A stretch of DNA of 64,000 nucleotides, from positions 1 through 64,000 of the forward strand of contig NVWU01000008.1 in assembly GCA_002733765.1 (NCBI GenBank). The letters are read 5' to 3'. Below are positions 36,081 through 46,474 of this stretch, one piece after another (position 1 is the first letter of the stretch; every line of letters starts with the position of its first letter). Source of the DNA: Colwellia sp. GTDB lineage: Bacteria; Pseudomonadota; Gammaproteobacteria; Enterobacterales; Alteromonadaceae. The position numbers and the translations under genes were made by a program. The notes below the pieces were generated by a model. The model was not told where the DNA came from. It saw only the letters and a list, made by a program, of their open reading frames with translations, and ran no database searches.

Positions 36081-38651
36081 TTATTTTTTATTCACAATAA
36101 TCGAGCCATTAAATAGGGTTTGAAGATCAAGCTTTACCCCATGACTAGCTAATTTTGCAATAGCTCTTAAATACGTTAATTCGTCACTAGTACCTTTAGC
36201 ATTAACTGGCACAGCAACCCGTGCTTTGTTAACACTTTTGCTATCCGTATCATTAGCAGAATCAATAGCTGATTCTGCAGTAGAATCTAAAATTTTATCA
36301 ACCCAACTACACAATGAGCGCCCAGGCCCCATTTCAATAAACACGCGCGCACCTTTATTATGCAGCGTATTAATTAAACGGGGAAAATCTACTCGATCAC
36401 ACAGGCATTTTGCTACGCTATGGGCAATAGCTTTACTCAGTTGTGGTACCGGTAAATAACAGGAACTTGAATACATTTTTGTTGTTAAACGTGGCATTAC
36501 CTCCATGGTATATAAGTCAACCATGTCACCATATTCTTTATTAGCGGGTGCACTATGAATGGCATTGGCCATATTTAGTGGCATAGCGCGTACACCTAAT
36601 GTTTTAATTACTCGTAGACAATCTGCTGGATAACCGGCCAGTAATAAGCTATCAGGGGTATTAATGATAGTGCAATAAACCCGTTCTTCACCTTCACTGG
36701 CTTTCATGACATCAGCAAGCGTTGCTTTGATGGTGTAGGTTTCCCAGATAGTTTCATCTAATGGCACATCGGTTAACCCCCAATGCTCACGTAAGGTGAG
36801 TAAATCGCCACATAATCGATGATTAAAAGTATCAGAAGCGGCCAAACGCGCACTCATTAAACCTGGTTGCTGCCACGCACCAAGGGCTGCGTACATACTA
36901 ACTTCACCCATTGAATAACCAGTAGCGTAATCCGCTTTGACTTTAAAAACATTTTCAAACACTTTGGTAAAAACACAAGCAAAGCCAACCCCTGCCTCGG
37001 CAATATCAGCCAAGTTACCACGTAGGTTTAAATCGAGCTGTTTAAGTGCTTTAAAATCAGGACGAATAATAGTACGAGGGTTTAATAACCGATCTTTTAA
37101 GCTCGCGCCAATATCATCAGCTAAACCGGCAACGTCTTGATGTATTTCAGGAAACAAGTGAAATAAATCACGACCTAAACCAACGTAGGTAGCGCCAATA
37201 CCCGGATATAAAAAGGTGACATTATTGGTATTTTCAGTAACGTTCACTGGTGTCGGGCTAAAATAACTGCCTTTCGGTGTACGCCACTCTTTCTGCGCAT
37301 TAGCTTGCGCAAAAACAGCGACAATACCTAACTTTGCTGATTGTATTTCTTTGCTTAGTTCTTCTTGGGATTCACATAACAAAGAAACGGTATAAGTACT
37401 TTCGACTGACTTATAAGTATCAAAACAACGCAAAGCAATCGCCTTAATACAAGGTAGGTCCAGCTCAAGCTCCGTTTCAATGGCAGCTAACTTGGTCAAT
37501 AAGGCTTGCTGATCATTACCGGTAATTAACACTAGCTGTAAATCACTACAGGCAATAAAACCATTAGCACGAATATCGTCTGCGGGGTGTTTTTCAGTAG
37601 AATTAATCGCTTTATTTTCAGCTAAAACCACATGACAATAATCATTATTTCCTGTTAAACAACGGCCTGCTGAAGAACCGGCGGCTAAGCAACTATAGGC
37701 AGCAAGATGCGCACTACCATCAACATGTGGATACCAAGGACGAGACTCCGTAGGTAAGTAAAAGTTTGAAGCTTGCCATTGTTCTAACTCACTCGCTTGT
37801 GGTTGTTGCCAGTCACTGATGGCCGGAATATAACGCTGCTGCAGTGCAATGACAGTACGCAATAATCCTAATACTTGGGAAAAACCTTGACCTTCCCCAG
37901 TAACACTTCGAGCACAGCTGATGGCTGTGGTTGATTTTTGTGCATTACCATAACTTGAAATTAACGCAGTAGTTTCTGTAGTAGCAAGCTTATTATCCGC
38001 TAACGCTGATACTTCAATTAAGCCAATATCAAGAGGATTTACTTCAGCATTTTGCAAAGCAGATTGCGTCGTTAAGTGAATATCATCACCAACCGCAAAA
38101 CCTTTTAACCATGAGTATACGTAGCTGTTATTGGTTTGCGCAAAACTGGTTGATGAAAATAATAATGCTGCAATACCCTCACAAGCTTGATAGCCGTTAA
38201 AGTTTTGATCAAAGCTAATAGTGGCCAGTACTAATAACTCATTATCGGCTGCTGGTTGCTGCGCTAAATTAACGCCTAAATTAACGCCAACTAACGCGAC
38301 TAAATTATTTTGGCCAAGCAGTAAATCAATTTGCACCAGTGCTTTCGCTAACGTATTTACCACCAAAATATTGTCAATAGTTGTCGCTTCAAAGCCGGCT
38401 TTTTCAATATCAGCATTTTGCGTCACAACGACTACTTTGATATCTGAGCTGTTTATTTGATTAGCAGATGCCATACGGGCAACCGCTTGTTGGCAATCAC
38501 TTAAGCTGATTTTTGAAGAGCTTTTATTGGCCAGTTCTTTGCCTAAGTAAAGCGCGCGCTCAACCCGATCAATATCCGGTTGAAAGCCACCTTGATTAAT
38601 AAACTGGGCATCAAGCCCAATAATGGCACTACTATAATTATTCGTTACCAT
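36081..38651 (-). CDS. pfaB: PUFA synthase subunit PfaB (acyltransferase)
   Basis: An 856-residue subunit. The N-terminal half is a KS-like domain without a clear catalytic Cys. The acyltransferase starts near residue 475 (FLYPGIGATYVGLGRDLFHL) and has the nucleophile motif GYSMGE, followed by the usual His region (ANAIHSAPANKEYGD). PfaB type is thought to influence whether EPA or DHA is released. Its ATG overlaps the pfaA stop in TAATG, so translation is coupled to PfaA. Confidence 0.95.
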   Translation of the reverse strand: MVTNNYSSAIIGLDAQFINQGGFQPDIDRVERALYLGKELANKSSSKISLSDCQQAVARMASANQINSSDIKVVVVTQNADIEKAGFEATTIDNILVVNTLAKALVQIDLLLGQNNLVALVGVNLGVNLAQQPAADNELLVLATISFDQNFNGYQACEGIAALLFSSTSFAQTNNSYVYSWLKGFAVGDDIHLTTQSALQNAEVNPLDIGLIEVSALADNKLATTETTALISSYGNAQKSTTAISCARSVTGEGQGFSQVLGLLRTVIALQQRYIPAISDWQQPQASELEQWQASNFYLPTESRPWYPHVDGSAHLAAYSCLAAGSSAGRCLTGNNDYCHVVLAENKAINSTEKHPADDIRANGFIACSDLQLVLITGNDQQALLTKLAAIETELELDLPCIKAIALRCFDTYKSVESTYTVSLLCESQEELSKEIQSAKLGIVAVFAQANAQKEWRTPKGSYFSPTPVNVTENTNNVTFLYPGIGATYVGLGRDLFHLFPEIHQDVAGLADDIGASLKDRLLNPRTIIRPDFKALKQLDLNLRGNLADIAEAGVGFACVFTKVFENVFKVKADYATGYSMGEVSMYAALGAWQQPGLMSARLAASDTFNHRLCGDLLTLREHWGLTDVPLDETIWETYTIKATLADVMKASEGEERVYCTIINTPDSLLLAGYPADCLRVIKTLGVRAMPLNMANAIHSAPANKEYGDMVDLYTMEVMPRLTTKMYSSSCYLPVPQLSKAIAHSVAKCLCDRVDFPRLINTLHNKGARVFIEMGPGRSLCSWVDKILDSTAESAIDSANDTDSKSVNKARVAVPVNAKGTSDELTYLRAIAKLASHGVKLDLQTLFNGSIIVNKK

Positions 38652-41600
38652 TACATTGCTTTCTTATTCTTAGGTAAAAACAAATCATTTAAATTAGCGC
38701 TAGCAGTCACTTTAGCTGACTTTATCTCGCTCAACACTTCATTATTTTCGCTAATTAATTGCATATCTGCTGTTAACGCGCCCCGTTGTTTACCTTTACC
38801 TGAACTTTTAACAACGGTTAATTTTAAGTAAAAACACTCATCAAGCGTCACTTCACGATATACCGTCCAGCTTTGGGTACTTGATGGTAAGCTACCAAGC
38901 CCTAACTCTTTTTTCACCCAAACTAACATCGCTTGATAGGCTAAATCGTTAGCAAAAATATTGCTTTGAACACCATTATTACTTAAAGGGAAGTCCCCTT
39001 GTTTTTCAACGGCTACTGCGGGTACTTGGCAACGTAATAATAAACCTTGCTCATTACATTCAAGTATTTCACTAATACCTTGCAAGCTTGGCCCGTGAAA
39101 TAAAGTCCCATTGCTATAAAGTGCTTGTGCACTTTCAACTGATGTTGGTATCGCTAAATTAACTTCAGGGCTAGCTTTACGTTGGCTAACTAAAGTCAGT
39201 TGAGCACCATAATGAAAAACGATTTTTCCTTGTGCGTTAATACTTGAGATTTTAGTCTCAACGACTAAACGCACACCATCATCAACAACCTCGGCATTAA
39301 ACTCAATTTGATATTCGTTCGCTTCGTTGTCATCGCTATTACTTTCAAAGATGATACCTTTGAACAATTTATAGTTTTCTAAACCTTGGTAGTGATAACC
39401 CGAATAAGCTTTTTCACTGGCATCACGCATCCAAGCAATTGCACATACCGTTGGGAAAACTTGGTCATCGCCAATGGTATGGTCAGCTAAAAAAGTATTG
39501 TTAGTCGCTAAAAGTGTTTTCTTAACACTTATGTTTAAGCGACTAACTTGTGGCTTTTTTACAGCAACACCTGCTTGATCTTTAGACAGGTCATTACCCA
39601 CTAGTATTTGCGCACAACGGTTATTTACCGACGCTAATTCGCTCACTAATAATTTTGCGCCGGCATCAAGTGGAATAATATAAACACCACGGTCGTTAAA
39701 CATACGCTTAAGTTCAGGCGTTACCATGCCGCCATCCCAAGGCCCCCAGTTAAAACTAAGTACTTGCGCATTTGGATTTAACGCTTTAAAGCGGTAAGCA
39801 GTTTTATTTAAAATATCATTAGCAATTGAGTAATCAGACTGACCTGGGTTTCCATAAAAACCTGCAGCTGAAGAGAATAAAACTAAATGTTTAACATTTT
39901 CAACCGTTGTTGCGGCTAATAAAGAAAGTAAACCGTCAATTTTAGTGGTGTAAACGGCATTAAATTCTTCAAGCGTTTTTTGCTCAATAAATTTATCGGC
40001 TAAAACACCTGCACCATGAATAATACCCGTCACTTCACCAAACTCTTTGGTTATTGGTGCTACCGCAGCAGCAACATTAGTACTGTTAGTTACATCTGCT
40101 GCAGCGTATTGTGCTTGGCCGCCAGCAGCGTTAATCGCATTTAAGGTTTGTGCAATTTCACGGTTTGCTAATATTGGACGAACAAATTGCGTTACTTTAA
40201 CTGGGGTAGGCTTATCACCAGCGGCAATCAAGGCCTGCATTGCTGCTTTTTTCAAGGCAACTTCATCAGTAATGCCTTTGGCCCAGCTTGGTTCGTTGTC
40301 ATCAAACGATGAACGACCTAATAAGATAAATTTAGACTGGTATTGTTTGGCAATTTCTATCACACAATGTGCGGTTACGCCTTTGGCGCCACCACTGACT
40401 AAAAATACAGAGTTATTATCAATACTGCTGCCCGCAGTTAACTGATAACTATCGGTAGCAACGCCTGTTAAGGTTAAACGTGTACCAATGTTGTTGCTAA
40501 GGTTATCGGTATCATGAGCCACTTCAACAATACTGCTATCAATATCAAGTAATTCATCATTGATAATCGTTGCTGCTTTATCTGCCGCTAATTTGGCTGA
40601 TAAATCAACAACACGACAAAATACACTATTGTCACCCGCATTCCATTCATGATTGATAGTTTTAACCAAACCCGCTAAACCTGCTTGTACTAAATCAGCG
40701 TTAACATCGGCTTTAACCTGTGTTGCGCTATCATCATTATTAGCAAAACCTAACGCGCCACCTTGACGTGTCACCACAACAAAGGAAGCGCGTGCTTTAG
40801 TTGCCGCTTTTACTTTAGACAACTTGGCTAAAACAAACGCTAACATTAAGCCTTGTTTTGCCGCTTCTGGGTAAGCAATAGTATTTGCTCGGTTATTTCC
40901 TTTAAGATCTAAGCTTTGTAGATAGATAACCGCATCAAGTTGCTCATTGCTGTCGATAATGTCTTTAATTTGTGCTTCATCAAGAGTTTTATCACTGTTG
41001 CCAATTTCAATCACGTTGACTGACTTGGCAAACGTTTTTTTCGAGTTAACCGTCACCCAGTTAGGCTTTAATGCAGTAACACTCCAACCGGCTTTCACCA
41101 GTTTTGCACTTAAAGCCACGGCAGCGCCGGTGCCATCATCAACGATTAAGGCATTAGCGCCAGTAACATCTTGAGCAATTTTATTAATTGAAGATAACGC
41201 GGTTAATTCAACCGTCGCACTGGGTGCGCCTTGAAAATTAACCGTAGCTTCAGTTGCCTTATCTGATGTTGGAACCGCAGCTTTTGCACCTGGTGGTGTT
41301 GGCTCAGTAGGTGAAACCTTACTTTGCATATAACTAACAATTTCACCTAAGGTACGTAGTTCGGCTAAATCTTCTGGGTTAAGCTCAGGTAAATCAGAAA
41401 TAGTTTCTTGCACAGCACCTAAAATTTCAACACGTTTAATTGAATCAATACCTAAGTCCGCTTCCATATCCATGGCCAGCTCTAACATTTCTGCTGGATA
41501 ACCAGTTTTATCAGCCACCACTGCCATCATTACTTTTTGAATGTAATCTAAGTCAATCGCAGGTGCACTGCTCTCAGTGGCGAGTGCATCGCTGTTCGAA

Positions 41601-44600
41601 CTCTCTGCTACAGGTGCAGGAGCTACTTTCGATTGCATATAACTAACAATTTCACCTAGCGTACGTAGTTCGGCTAAATCTTCTGGGTTAAGCTCAGGTA
41701 AATCTGGAATAGTTTCTTGCACGGCTCCTAGAATTTCAACACGTTTAATTGAGTCGATACCTAAGTCTGCTTCCATGTCCATAGCCAGCTCTAACATTTC
41801 TGTTGGATAACCAGTTTTCTCAGCCACCACTGCCATCATCACTTTTTGAATGTAATCTAAGTCAATCGCAGGCGCGCTGCTATCAGTGGCTAGCGCATCG
41901 CTGTTCGAACTCTCTGCTACAGGTGCAGGAGCCACTTTAGACTGCATATAACTAACAATTTCACCTAGTGTGCGTAGTTCAGCTAAATCTTCTGGGTTAA
42001 GCTCAGGTAAATCAGGGATGGTTTCTTGTACCGCACCTAAAATTTCAACACGTTTAATTGAATCGATACCTAAATCCGCTTCCATGTCCATTTCAAGTTC
42101 AAGCATTTCTGTTGGATAACCTGTTTTCTCAGCCACCACTGCCATCATCACTTTTTGAATATAATCTAAGTCAATCGCAGGAGCGCTGTTTACCACTGTA
42201 GTAGTAATTGGCGCACTTGCTACTACAGGAGCAGCAGACACTTTAGATTGCATATAACTAACAATTTCACCTAGTGTGCGTAGTTCGGCTAAATCTTCAG
42301 GGTTTAACTCAGGTAAATCAGGGATGGTTTCTTGCACCGCACCTAAAATTTCAACACGTTTAATTGAGTCGATACCTAAATCGGCTTCCATATCCATTTC
42401 AAGTTCAAGCATTTCTGTTGGATAACCAGTTTTCTCAGCCACCACTTCCATCATCACTTTTTGAATGTAATCTAAGTCAATGGCAGGAGCAGTTACTACA
42501 GACGTTTCAACTAAATGAAGTGCTGGAGCGCTATCGGCGGTTGGTGCAGCCGACTCTGCTTTTGACTTCATATAGTTAACAATTTCGCCTAACGTACGAA
42601 GTTCAGCAAGATCTTCAGGGTTTAACTCTGGCAAATCAGGAATAAGTTCTTGTACTGAACCTAGAATTTCAACACGTTTGATTGAGTCGATACCCAAATC
42701 AGCTTCCATGTCCATTTCTAACTCTAACATTTCAGTTGGATAGCCAGTTTTATCAGCCACCACTTCCATCATCACTGTTTGGATATTTTGTAGAGCAAGA
42801 GTTGATAAATCAATCGATGGTGCTGAAGCAGTTTCGGCAATAGGAGCCATAGCCACTGCCGAGGCTACTGTTCTAACCGGCGCCGCTGGCGTATGAACTA
42901 CTGGAACAACAGGTGCGACTGGCGTTGATACTTGAGTAGGCGTAACAACCTGAGCAACTTGCACGGCAGGCGATATTTTAGGTGAGGCAATAGCCACTAT
43001 TTTTTCAACCGCTTTTCCAACCGTTTTTTCAACAAGAGGGCTATCACTCGTTGACAACATTGCAGTCATATTATCCGTTTGATTATTGAGATATTGTTCA
43101 TGAACACGTAACGTTTCAGATTGGAAATCATGATACATGCCTAAAGTACGATCTAAACTTTCAGGTAACTCACCTCCTTCTTGAGAAGAAAGTACCGCGT
43201 CAAAGGTTTTAGCGTAATCTTTTGGTCCTTGCATGTATTGTTCATGAACGTTTAATAACTGTTGCTGATGATCAACAAACTGACTAACACTACGTTCAAT
43301 GCTGCTTATTAAGCCAGTTGTATCACTTGCTATAGGCGCACTAACTTGGTTTGGTTGAGCAACGGTGCCATCGGCATTCAAATAAACTATTCTCTCTACT
43401 TCAACGATGCGTTCTACTTCGACAATTTTTTCTACTATTTTCTGTTCTGGTACGGCAACAGGCACCGAGGTTGCTTGCTTAACCGTCCAACCATCATTTA
43501 AGGCATCATCAAAGGCTTTTTTGGTTTTAGCACTAACATACGACGCACCCGTTAGCTTCATTGCTAATGGCGACATTTTAGTTGCCGTTAATGGACGTTT
43601 AACCGCGCAGTAAGGGTCAATATCGTTAAGCGCTAAGCCTAATACCGCCATTTGTACCGCCGCTTGACGCATTTGCATATCAGCAGACTTTTTCGGATTG
43701 GCATTAACCGCAATCGCAACGACATCGTCTTTCTCTTTTAAAATATTTTCAACCAGTTTGGTTAATACATTTTTAGGACCAAATTCGACAAAGACACGAC
43801 CACCGTCAGCATAAATATTATCAATTTCTTCATTAAAATGAACCGATTCTAAAATGTGATTCTTTAAGCTCTTTTTAATATCAGCCGCTTTATTTGAATG
43901 GGCTTTTGCAGTGCCATTTGAATAAACAGGCACATTCGGTTGATTAAATTTAGCGTTATCAATTGCAGCGGCAAAAGGTTTTTGTGCATGACCCACCAAT
44001 GGCGTATGAAATGCTGCCGAGACAGGTAATGGTACAACCTTGTAGCCTTTCGCTTTTAATTCATCAATGGCAATGGCAATTTGGCTAGTAACACCAGCAA
44101 CCACTACTTGATTATTTGAGTTGTAGTTAGCAATTGAGATATCGTTAATGTCTTTAATGTCCTCAGCCACTTTTGTCGGTGAGCCAACCACCGCGATCAT
44201 AGTGCCGGTATCTACGCTAGTATCTTTAGGCGCAGCCATTGCTTGGCCACGACTACGTGCTAACATCATGTAGTCTTGCTCGCTTAATACGCCAGCAGCC
44301 CAAAGTGCCGTTAACTCACCAAAGCTGTGTCCCGCAGTAAAATCAGCTTTAAAACCAGCATTAGTGAAGGTTTTGTATAGGCCTACACTTAAGGTACCAA
44401 TAGCCGGTTGAGCGTGTTGGGTTAACCGTAACGCTTCATCTTGTGCCTTACGAGCGTCATCACTGAAAACTGGAATAGGATAAGTGGTCGGGGTTAATTG
44501 CCCTAAGCCAGCATTGGCAAACTCACTGTCCATGTCTTGCGCGGCTTGCATAACACTAGGAAAATTACAGGCAAGCTCTCGTCCCATATTGACGTATTGT

Positions 44601-46459
44601 GAACCTTGACCAGAAAACAGCGCCACAACTTTACCTTCAACCGTCAAACCAGATTGTCGGAAATAAACCCCTGTAGGAACTGACCATTGTTCACTACCAG
44701 CTTTGCTAGCAAACTGCTTAAGTGCCGCTGCTATCATCTTGATTGCTTCAACCGCATTTTTAGCAACAAAACCACAACGGGCTAAATCAGCCGCGGGTGT
44801 TTGTAAAGTATTCTCAGTCACTAAGGCGTTAAACACATACTGCTGAGCTTCACTATCAACACGTAGTTTAGTTTGCCAATCAGTTAAGCTGGCAATCAAA
44901 GCACTTTCATTAACAGCAGTAACTAAAAGTGTTTGCGGCACTGCATTTAAACGGTATTGACCGCTAGCAGTTGGACGGTACTCTTCTAATACCATGTGGT
45001 AGTTAGTGCCGCCAAAACCAAATGAGCTCACGCCGGCACGACGAGGTACACCATCTTCTCTTGCCATCCAAGGGCGGGTTTCATTGTTCAAATACATTGG
45101 GCTATTTTCAATTTCTAGCGCGGTATTAGGTTGATCAATATGAATTGTTGCTGGTAATACTTTATGGTGCAGTGCTAATACTGCTTTGATCATACCCGCT
45201 GAGCCTGCGGCAGCTTTAGTATGGCCAATTTGTGATTTTACTGAGCCTAAGGCGATATGCTGTTTTTGTTCGTTGTCTGTACTAAAGTGTTTAACCAAAC
45301 CACCAAACTCAGCTGCGTCACCCGCTTTAGTACCGGTGCCGTGCGCTTCTATTAAGCCACAAGTGAGAGGATCAAACCCAGCATCATCATAAGCGCGTTT
45401 TAATGCTTTTGCTTGTCCGTCTGGACGTGGTGCGTAAATAGATTTAAAGCGACCATCTGAAGAAGTACCGATACCTTTAAGTACCGCATAAATTTTATCT
45501 CCATCACGTTCAGCATCTTCAAGGCGTTTAAACGCCATCATGCCGATACCTTCACCGATCATCATGCCTTTTGAGTCGTTATCGAACGGGCGAATATCTT
45601 CACCGGTAGTAAACGCTGGCGTTTTTGAGAATGACATGTACATAAATGGTGAGTTATCACAACAAACACCACCTGAAATCATCACTTCTGAGCGATGCTC
45701 TAATAAGTCAGAAATTGCTAATTTAATCGCCGCTAAAGAACCCGCACAAGCCGCATCAACCACACAGTTAGTGCCACCAAAATCGAAGCGGTTAGCAATA
45801 CGACCTGAAATAACATTACCTAACATGCCAGGGAATGAATTTTCTTCCCAACCGATATAGGCTTTCTTGAATTTATCGATGATCATCGCGCGATCTTCAG
45901 CGTCAACACCTGAGGCTTTCAATACTTTTTCTAATATTGGGCCTTGCAAACGAGACGTTAACGGTGAAATTTGCTTTTGACCACCACCAACACCTAAGGT
46001 AATACCAACTTTGTCACGGTCATAACCTGAGCCATCACCAATACCCGCATCATTTAACACGTCACGCGCAACCACTAGCGATAATAACTGGGCGATATCC
46101 GTTAATTCTAAAATATTTGGCGGCAGACCAAATTCCATTGGGTCAAAGTCAATCTCAGGTAAAAAACCACCACGTTTACAGTAAGTTTTATCCGTATCTT
46201 TTGGATTGCTTGAATAATAATCATCAATCGCCCAACGATCACTTGGCACATCTTTAATGGCATCTACTGATTCAAAAATATTATCCCAGTAATCTTCTAG
46301 GTTTTTAGCATCCGCAAAAATTGAGGCCATACCAACAACCGCAATAGGGCACTCTTGTAAACGCGAATTAAATTGCTGTTCATCAGTGATAATTTCTTCA
46401 GCTTTGACTTTTTTAACGCTTGTTGTATTTTGCTTGTTAGCCATAGATTTCTTAACCAT
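38651..46459 (-). CDS. pfaA: PUFA synthase subunit PfaA (KS-MAT-5xACP-KR-DH)
   Basis: A 2602-residue multidomain subunit. Ketosynthase at about 35-480 (DAACAGSLAAIKLA, EAHGTGTKAGD, SQIGHTKAAAGSAG). Malonyl-CoA acyltransferase at about 610-930 (ALFSGQGSQYVNMG, GHSFGELTALWAAG, AFHTPLVGHA). Five ACP domains at about 1225-1710, each with GIDSIKR. Ketoreductase at about 1980-2260 (VSGGAKGVTAHC, FSSAAGFYGNPGQSDYS with the Tyr). C-terminal hot-dog dehydratase region to about 2580. Together with PfaB-E it builds C20/C22 omega-3 acids from malonyl-CoA. Start 46459 follows GGAGATACTTTA. It begins 15 bases after pfaR. Confidence 0.97.
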   Translation of the reverse strand: MVKKSMANKQNTTSVKKVKAEEIITDEQQFNSRLQECPIAVVGMASIFADAKNLEDYWDNIFESVDAIKDVPSDRWAIDDYYSSNPKDTDKTYCKRGGFLPEIDFDPMEFGLPPNILELTDIAQLLSLVVARDVLNDAGIGDGSGYDRDKVGITLGVGGGQKQISPLTSRLQGPILEKVLKASGVDAEDRAMIIDKFKKAYIGWEENSFPGMLGNVISGRIANRFDFGGTNCVVDAACAGSLAAIKLAISDLLEHRSEVMISGGVCCDNSPFMYMSFSKTPAFTTGEDIRPFDNDSKGMMIGEGIGMMAFKRLEDAERDGDKIYAVLKGIGTSSDGRFKSIYAPRPDGQAKALKRAYDDAGFDPLTCGLIEAHGTGTKAGDAAEFGGLVKHFSTDNEQKQHIALGSVKSQIGHTKAAAGSAGMIKAVLALHHKVLPATIHIDQPNTALEIENSPMYLNNETRPWMAREDGVPRRAGVSSFGFGGTNYHMVLEEYRPTASGQYRLNAVPQTLLVTAVNESALIASLTDWQTKLRVDSEAQQYVFNALVTENTLQTPAADLARCGFVAKNAVEAIKMIAAALKQFASKAGSEQWSVPTGVYFRQSGLTVEGKVVALFSGQGSQYVNMGRELACNFPSVMQAAQDMDSEFANAGLGQLTPTTYPIPVFSDDARKAQDEALRLTQHAQPAIGTLSVGLYKTFTNAGFKADFTAGHSFGELTALWAAGVLSEQDYMMLARSRGQAMAAPKDTSVDTGTMIAVVGSPTKVAEDIKDINDISIANYNSNNQVVVAGVTSQIAIAIDELKAKGYKVVPLPVSAAFHTPLVGHAQKPFAAAIDNAKFNQPNVPVYSNGTAKAHSNKAADIKKSLKNHILESVHFNEEIDNIYADGGRVFVEFGPKNVLTKLVENILKEKDDVVAIAVNANPKKSADMQMRQAAVQMAVLGLALNDIDPYCAVKRPLTATKMSPLAMKLTGASYVSAKTKKAFDDALNDGWTVKQATSVPVAVPEQKIVEKIVEVERIVEVERIVYLNADGTVAQPNQVSAPIASDTTGLISSIERSVSQFVDHQQQLLNVHEQYMQGPKDYAKTFDAVLSSQEGGELPESLDRTLGMYHDFQSETLRVHEQYLNNQTDNMTAMLSTSDSPLVEKTVGKAVEKIVAIASPKISPAVQVAQVVTPTQVSTPVAPVVPVVHTPAAPVRTVASAVAMAPIAETASAPSIDLSTLALQNIQTVMMEVVADKTGYPTEMLELEMDMEADLGIDSIKRVEILGSVQELIPDLPELNPEDLAELRTLGEIVNYMKSKAESAAPTADSAPALHLVETSVVTAPAIDLDYIQKVMMEVVAEKTGYPTEMLELEMDMEADLGIDSIKRVEILGAVQETIPDLPELNPEDLAELRTLGEIVSYMQSKVSAAPVVASAPITTTVVNSAPAIDLDYIQKVMMAVVAEKTGYPTEMLELEMDMEADLGIDSIKRVEILGAVQETIPDLPELNPEDLAELRTLGEIVSYMQSKVAPAPVAESSNSDALATDSSAPAIDLDYIQKVMMAVVAEKTGYPTEMLELAMDMEADLGIDSIKRVEILGAVQETIPDLPELNPEDLAELRTLGEIVSYMQSKVAPAPVAESSNSDALATESSAPAIDLDYIQKVMMAVVADKTGYPAEMLELAMDMEADLGIDSIKRVEILGAVQETISDLPELNPEDLAELRTLGEIVSYMQSKVSPTEPTPPGAKAAVPTSDKATEATVNFQGAPSATVELTALSSINKIAQDVTGANALIVDDGTGAAVALSAKLVKAGWSVTALKPNWVTVNSKKTFAKSVNVIEIGNSDKTLDEAQIKDIIDSNEQLDAVIYLQSLDLKGNNRANTIAYPEAAKQGLMLAFVLAKLSKVKAATKARASFVVVTRQGGALGFANNDDSATQVKADVNADLVQAGLAGLVKTINHEWNAGDNSVFCRVVDLSAKLAADKAATIINDELLDIDSSIVEVAHDTDNLSNNIGTRLTLTGVATDSYQLTAGSSIDNNSVFLVSGGAKGVTAHCVIEIAKQYQSKFILLGRSSFDDNEPSWAKGITDEVALKKAAMQALIAAGDKPTPVKVTQFVRPILANREIAQTLNAINAAGGQAQYAAADVTNSTNVAAAVAPITKEFGEVTGIIHGAGVLADKFIEQKTLEEFNAVYTTKIDGLLSLLAATTVENVKHLVLFSSAAGFYGNPGQSDYSIANDILNKTAYRFKALNPNAQVLSFNWGPWDGGMVTPELKRMFNDRGVYIIPLDAGAKLLVSELASVNNRCAQILVGNDLSKDQAGVAVKKPQVSRLNISVKKTLLATNNTFLADHTIGDDQVFPTVCAIAWMRDASEKAYSGYHYQGLENYKLFKGIIFESNSDDNEANEYQIEFNAEVVDDGVRLVVETKISSINAQGKIVFHYGAQLTLVSQRKASPEVNLAIPTSVESAQALYSNGTLFHGPSLQGISEILECNEQGLLLRCQVPAVAVEKQGDFPLSNNGVQSNIFANDLAYQAMLVWVKKELGLGSLPSSTQSWTVYREVTLDECFYLKLTVVKSSGKGKQRGALTADMQLISENNEVLSEIKSAKVTASANLNDLFLPKNKKAM
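41324..42800 (-). repeat. Five tandem acyl carrier protein domains within pfaA
   Basis: Five copies of the block with DMEADLGIDSIKRVEILG, at spacings of about 306-324 bases, separated by Ala/Pro/Ser-rich linkers. Ser in GIDS is the phosphopantetheine site of each. Copies 2 to 4 differ only at a few positions and the linkers of copies 3-4 and 4-5 are almost identical, showing recent expansion or homogenisation. ACP number affects product yield in known Pfa synthases. Confidence 0.95.
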
Positions 46460-46474
46460 TAAAGTATCTCCAGT

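Noticed and set aside
30069-46459. Many open frames of 60-130 codons on the plus strand opposite the pfa genes
   Set aside because: They lie wholly within long, well-supported synthase genes and carry no ribosome sites or family motifs; they are shadows of the coding strand.
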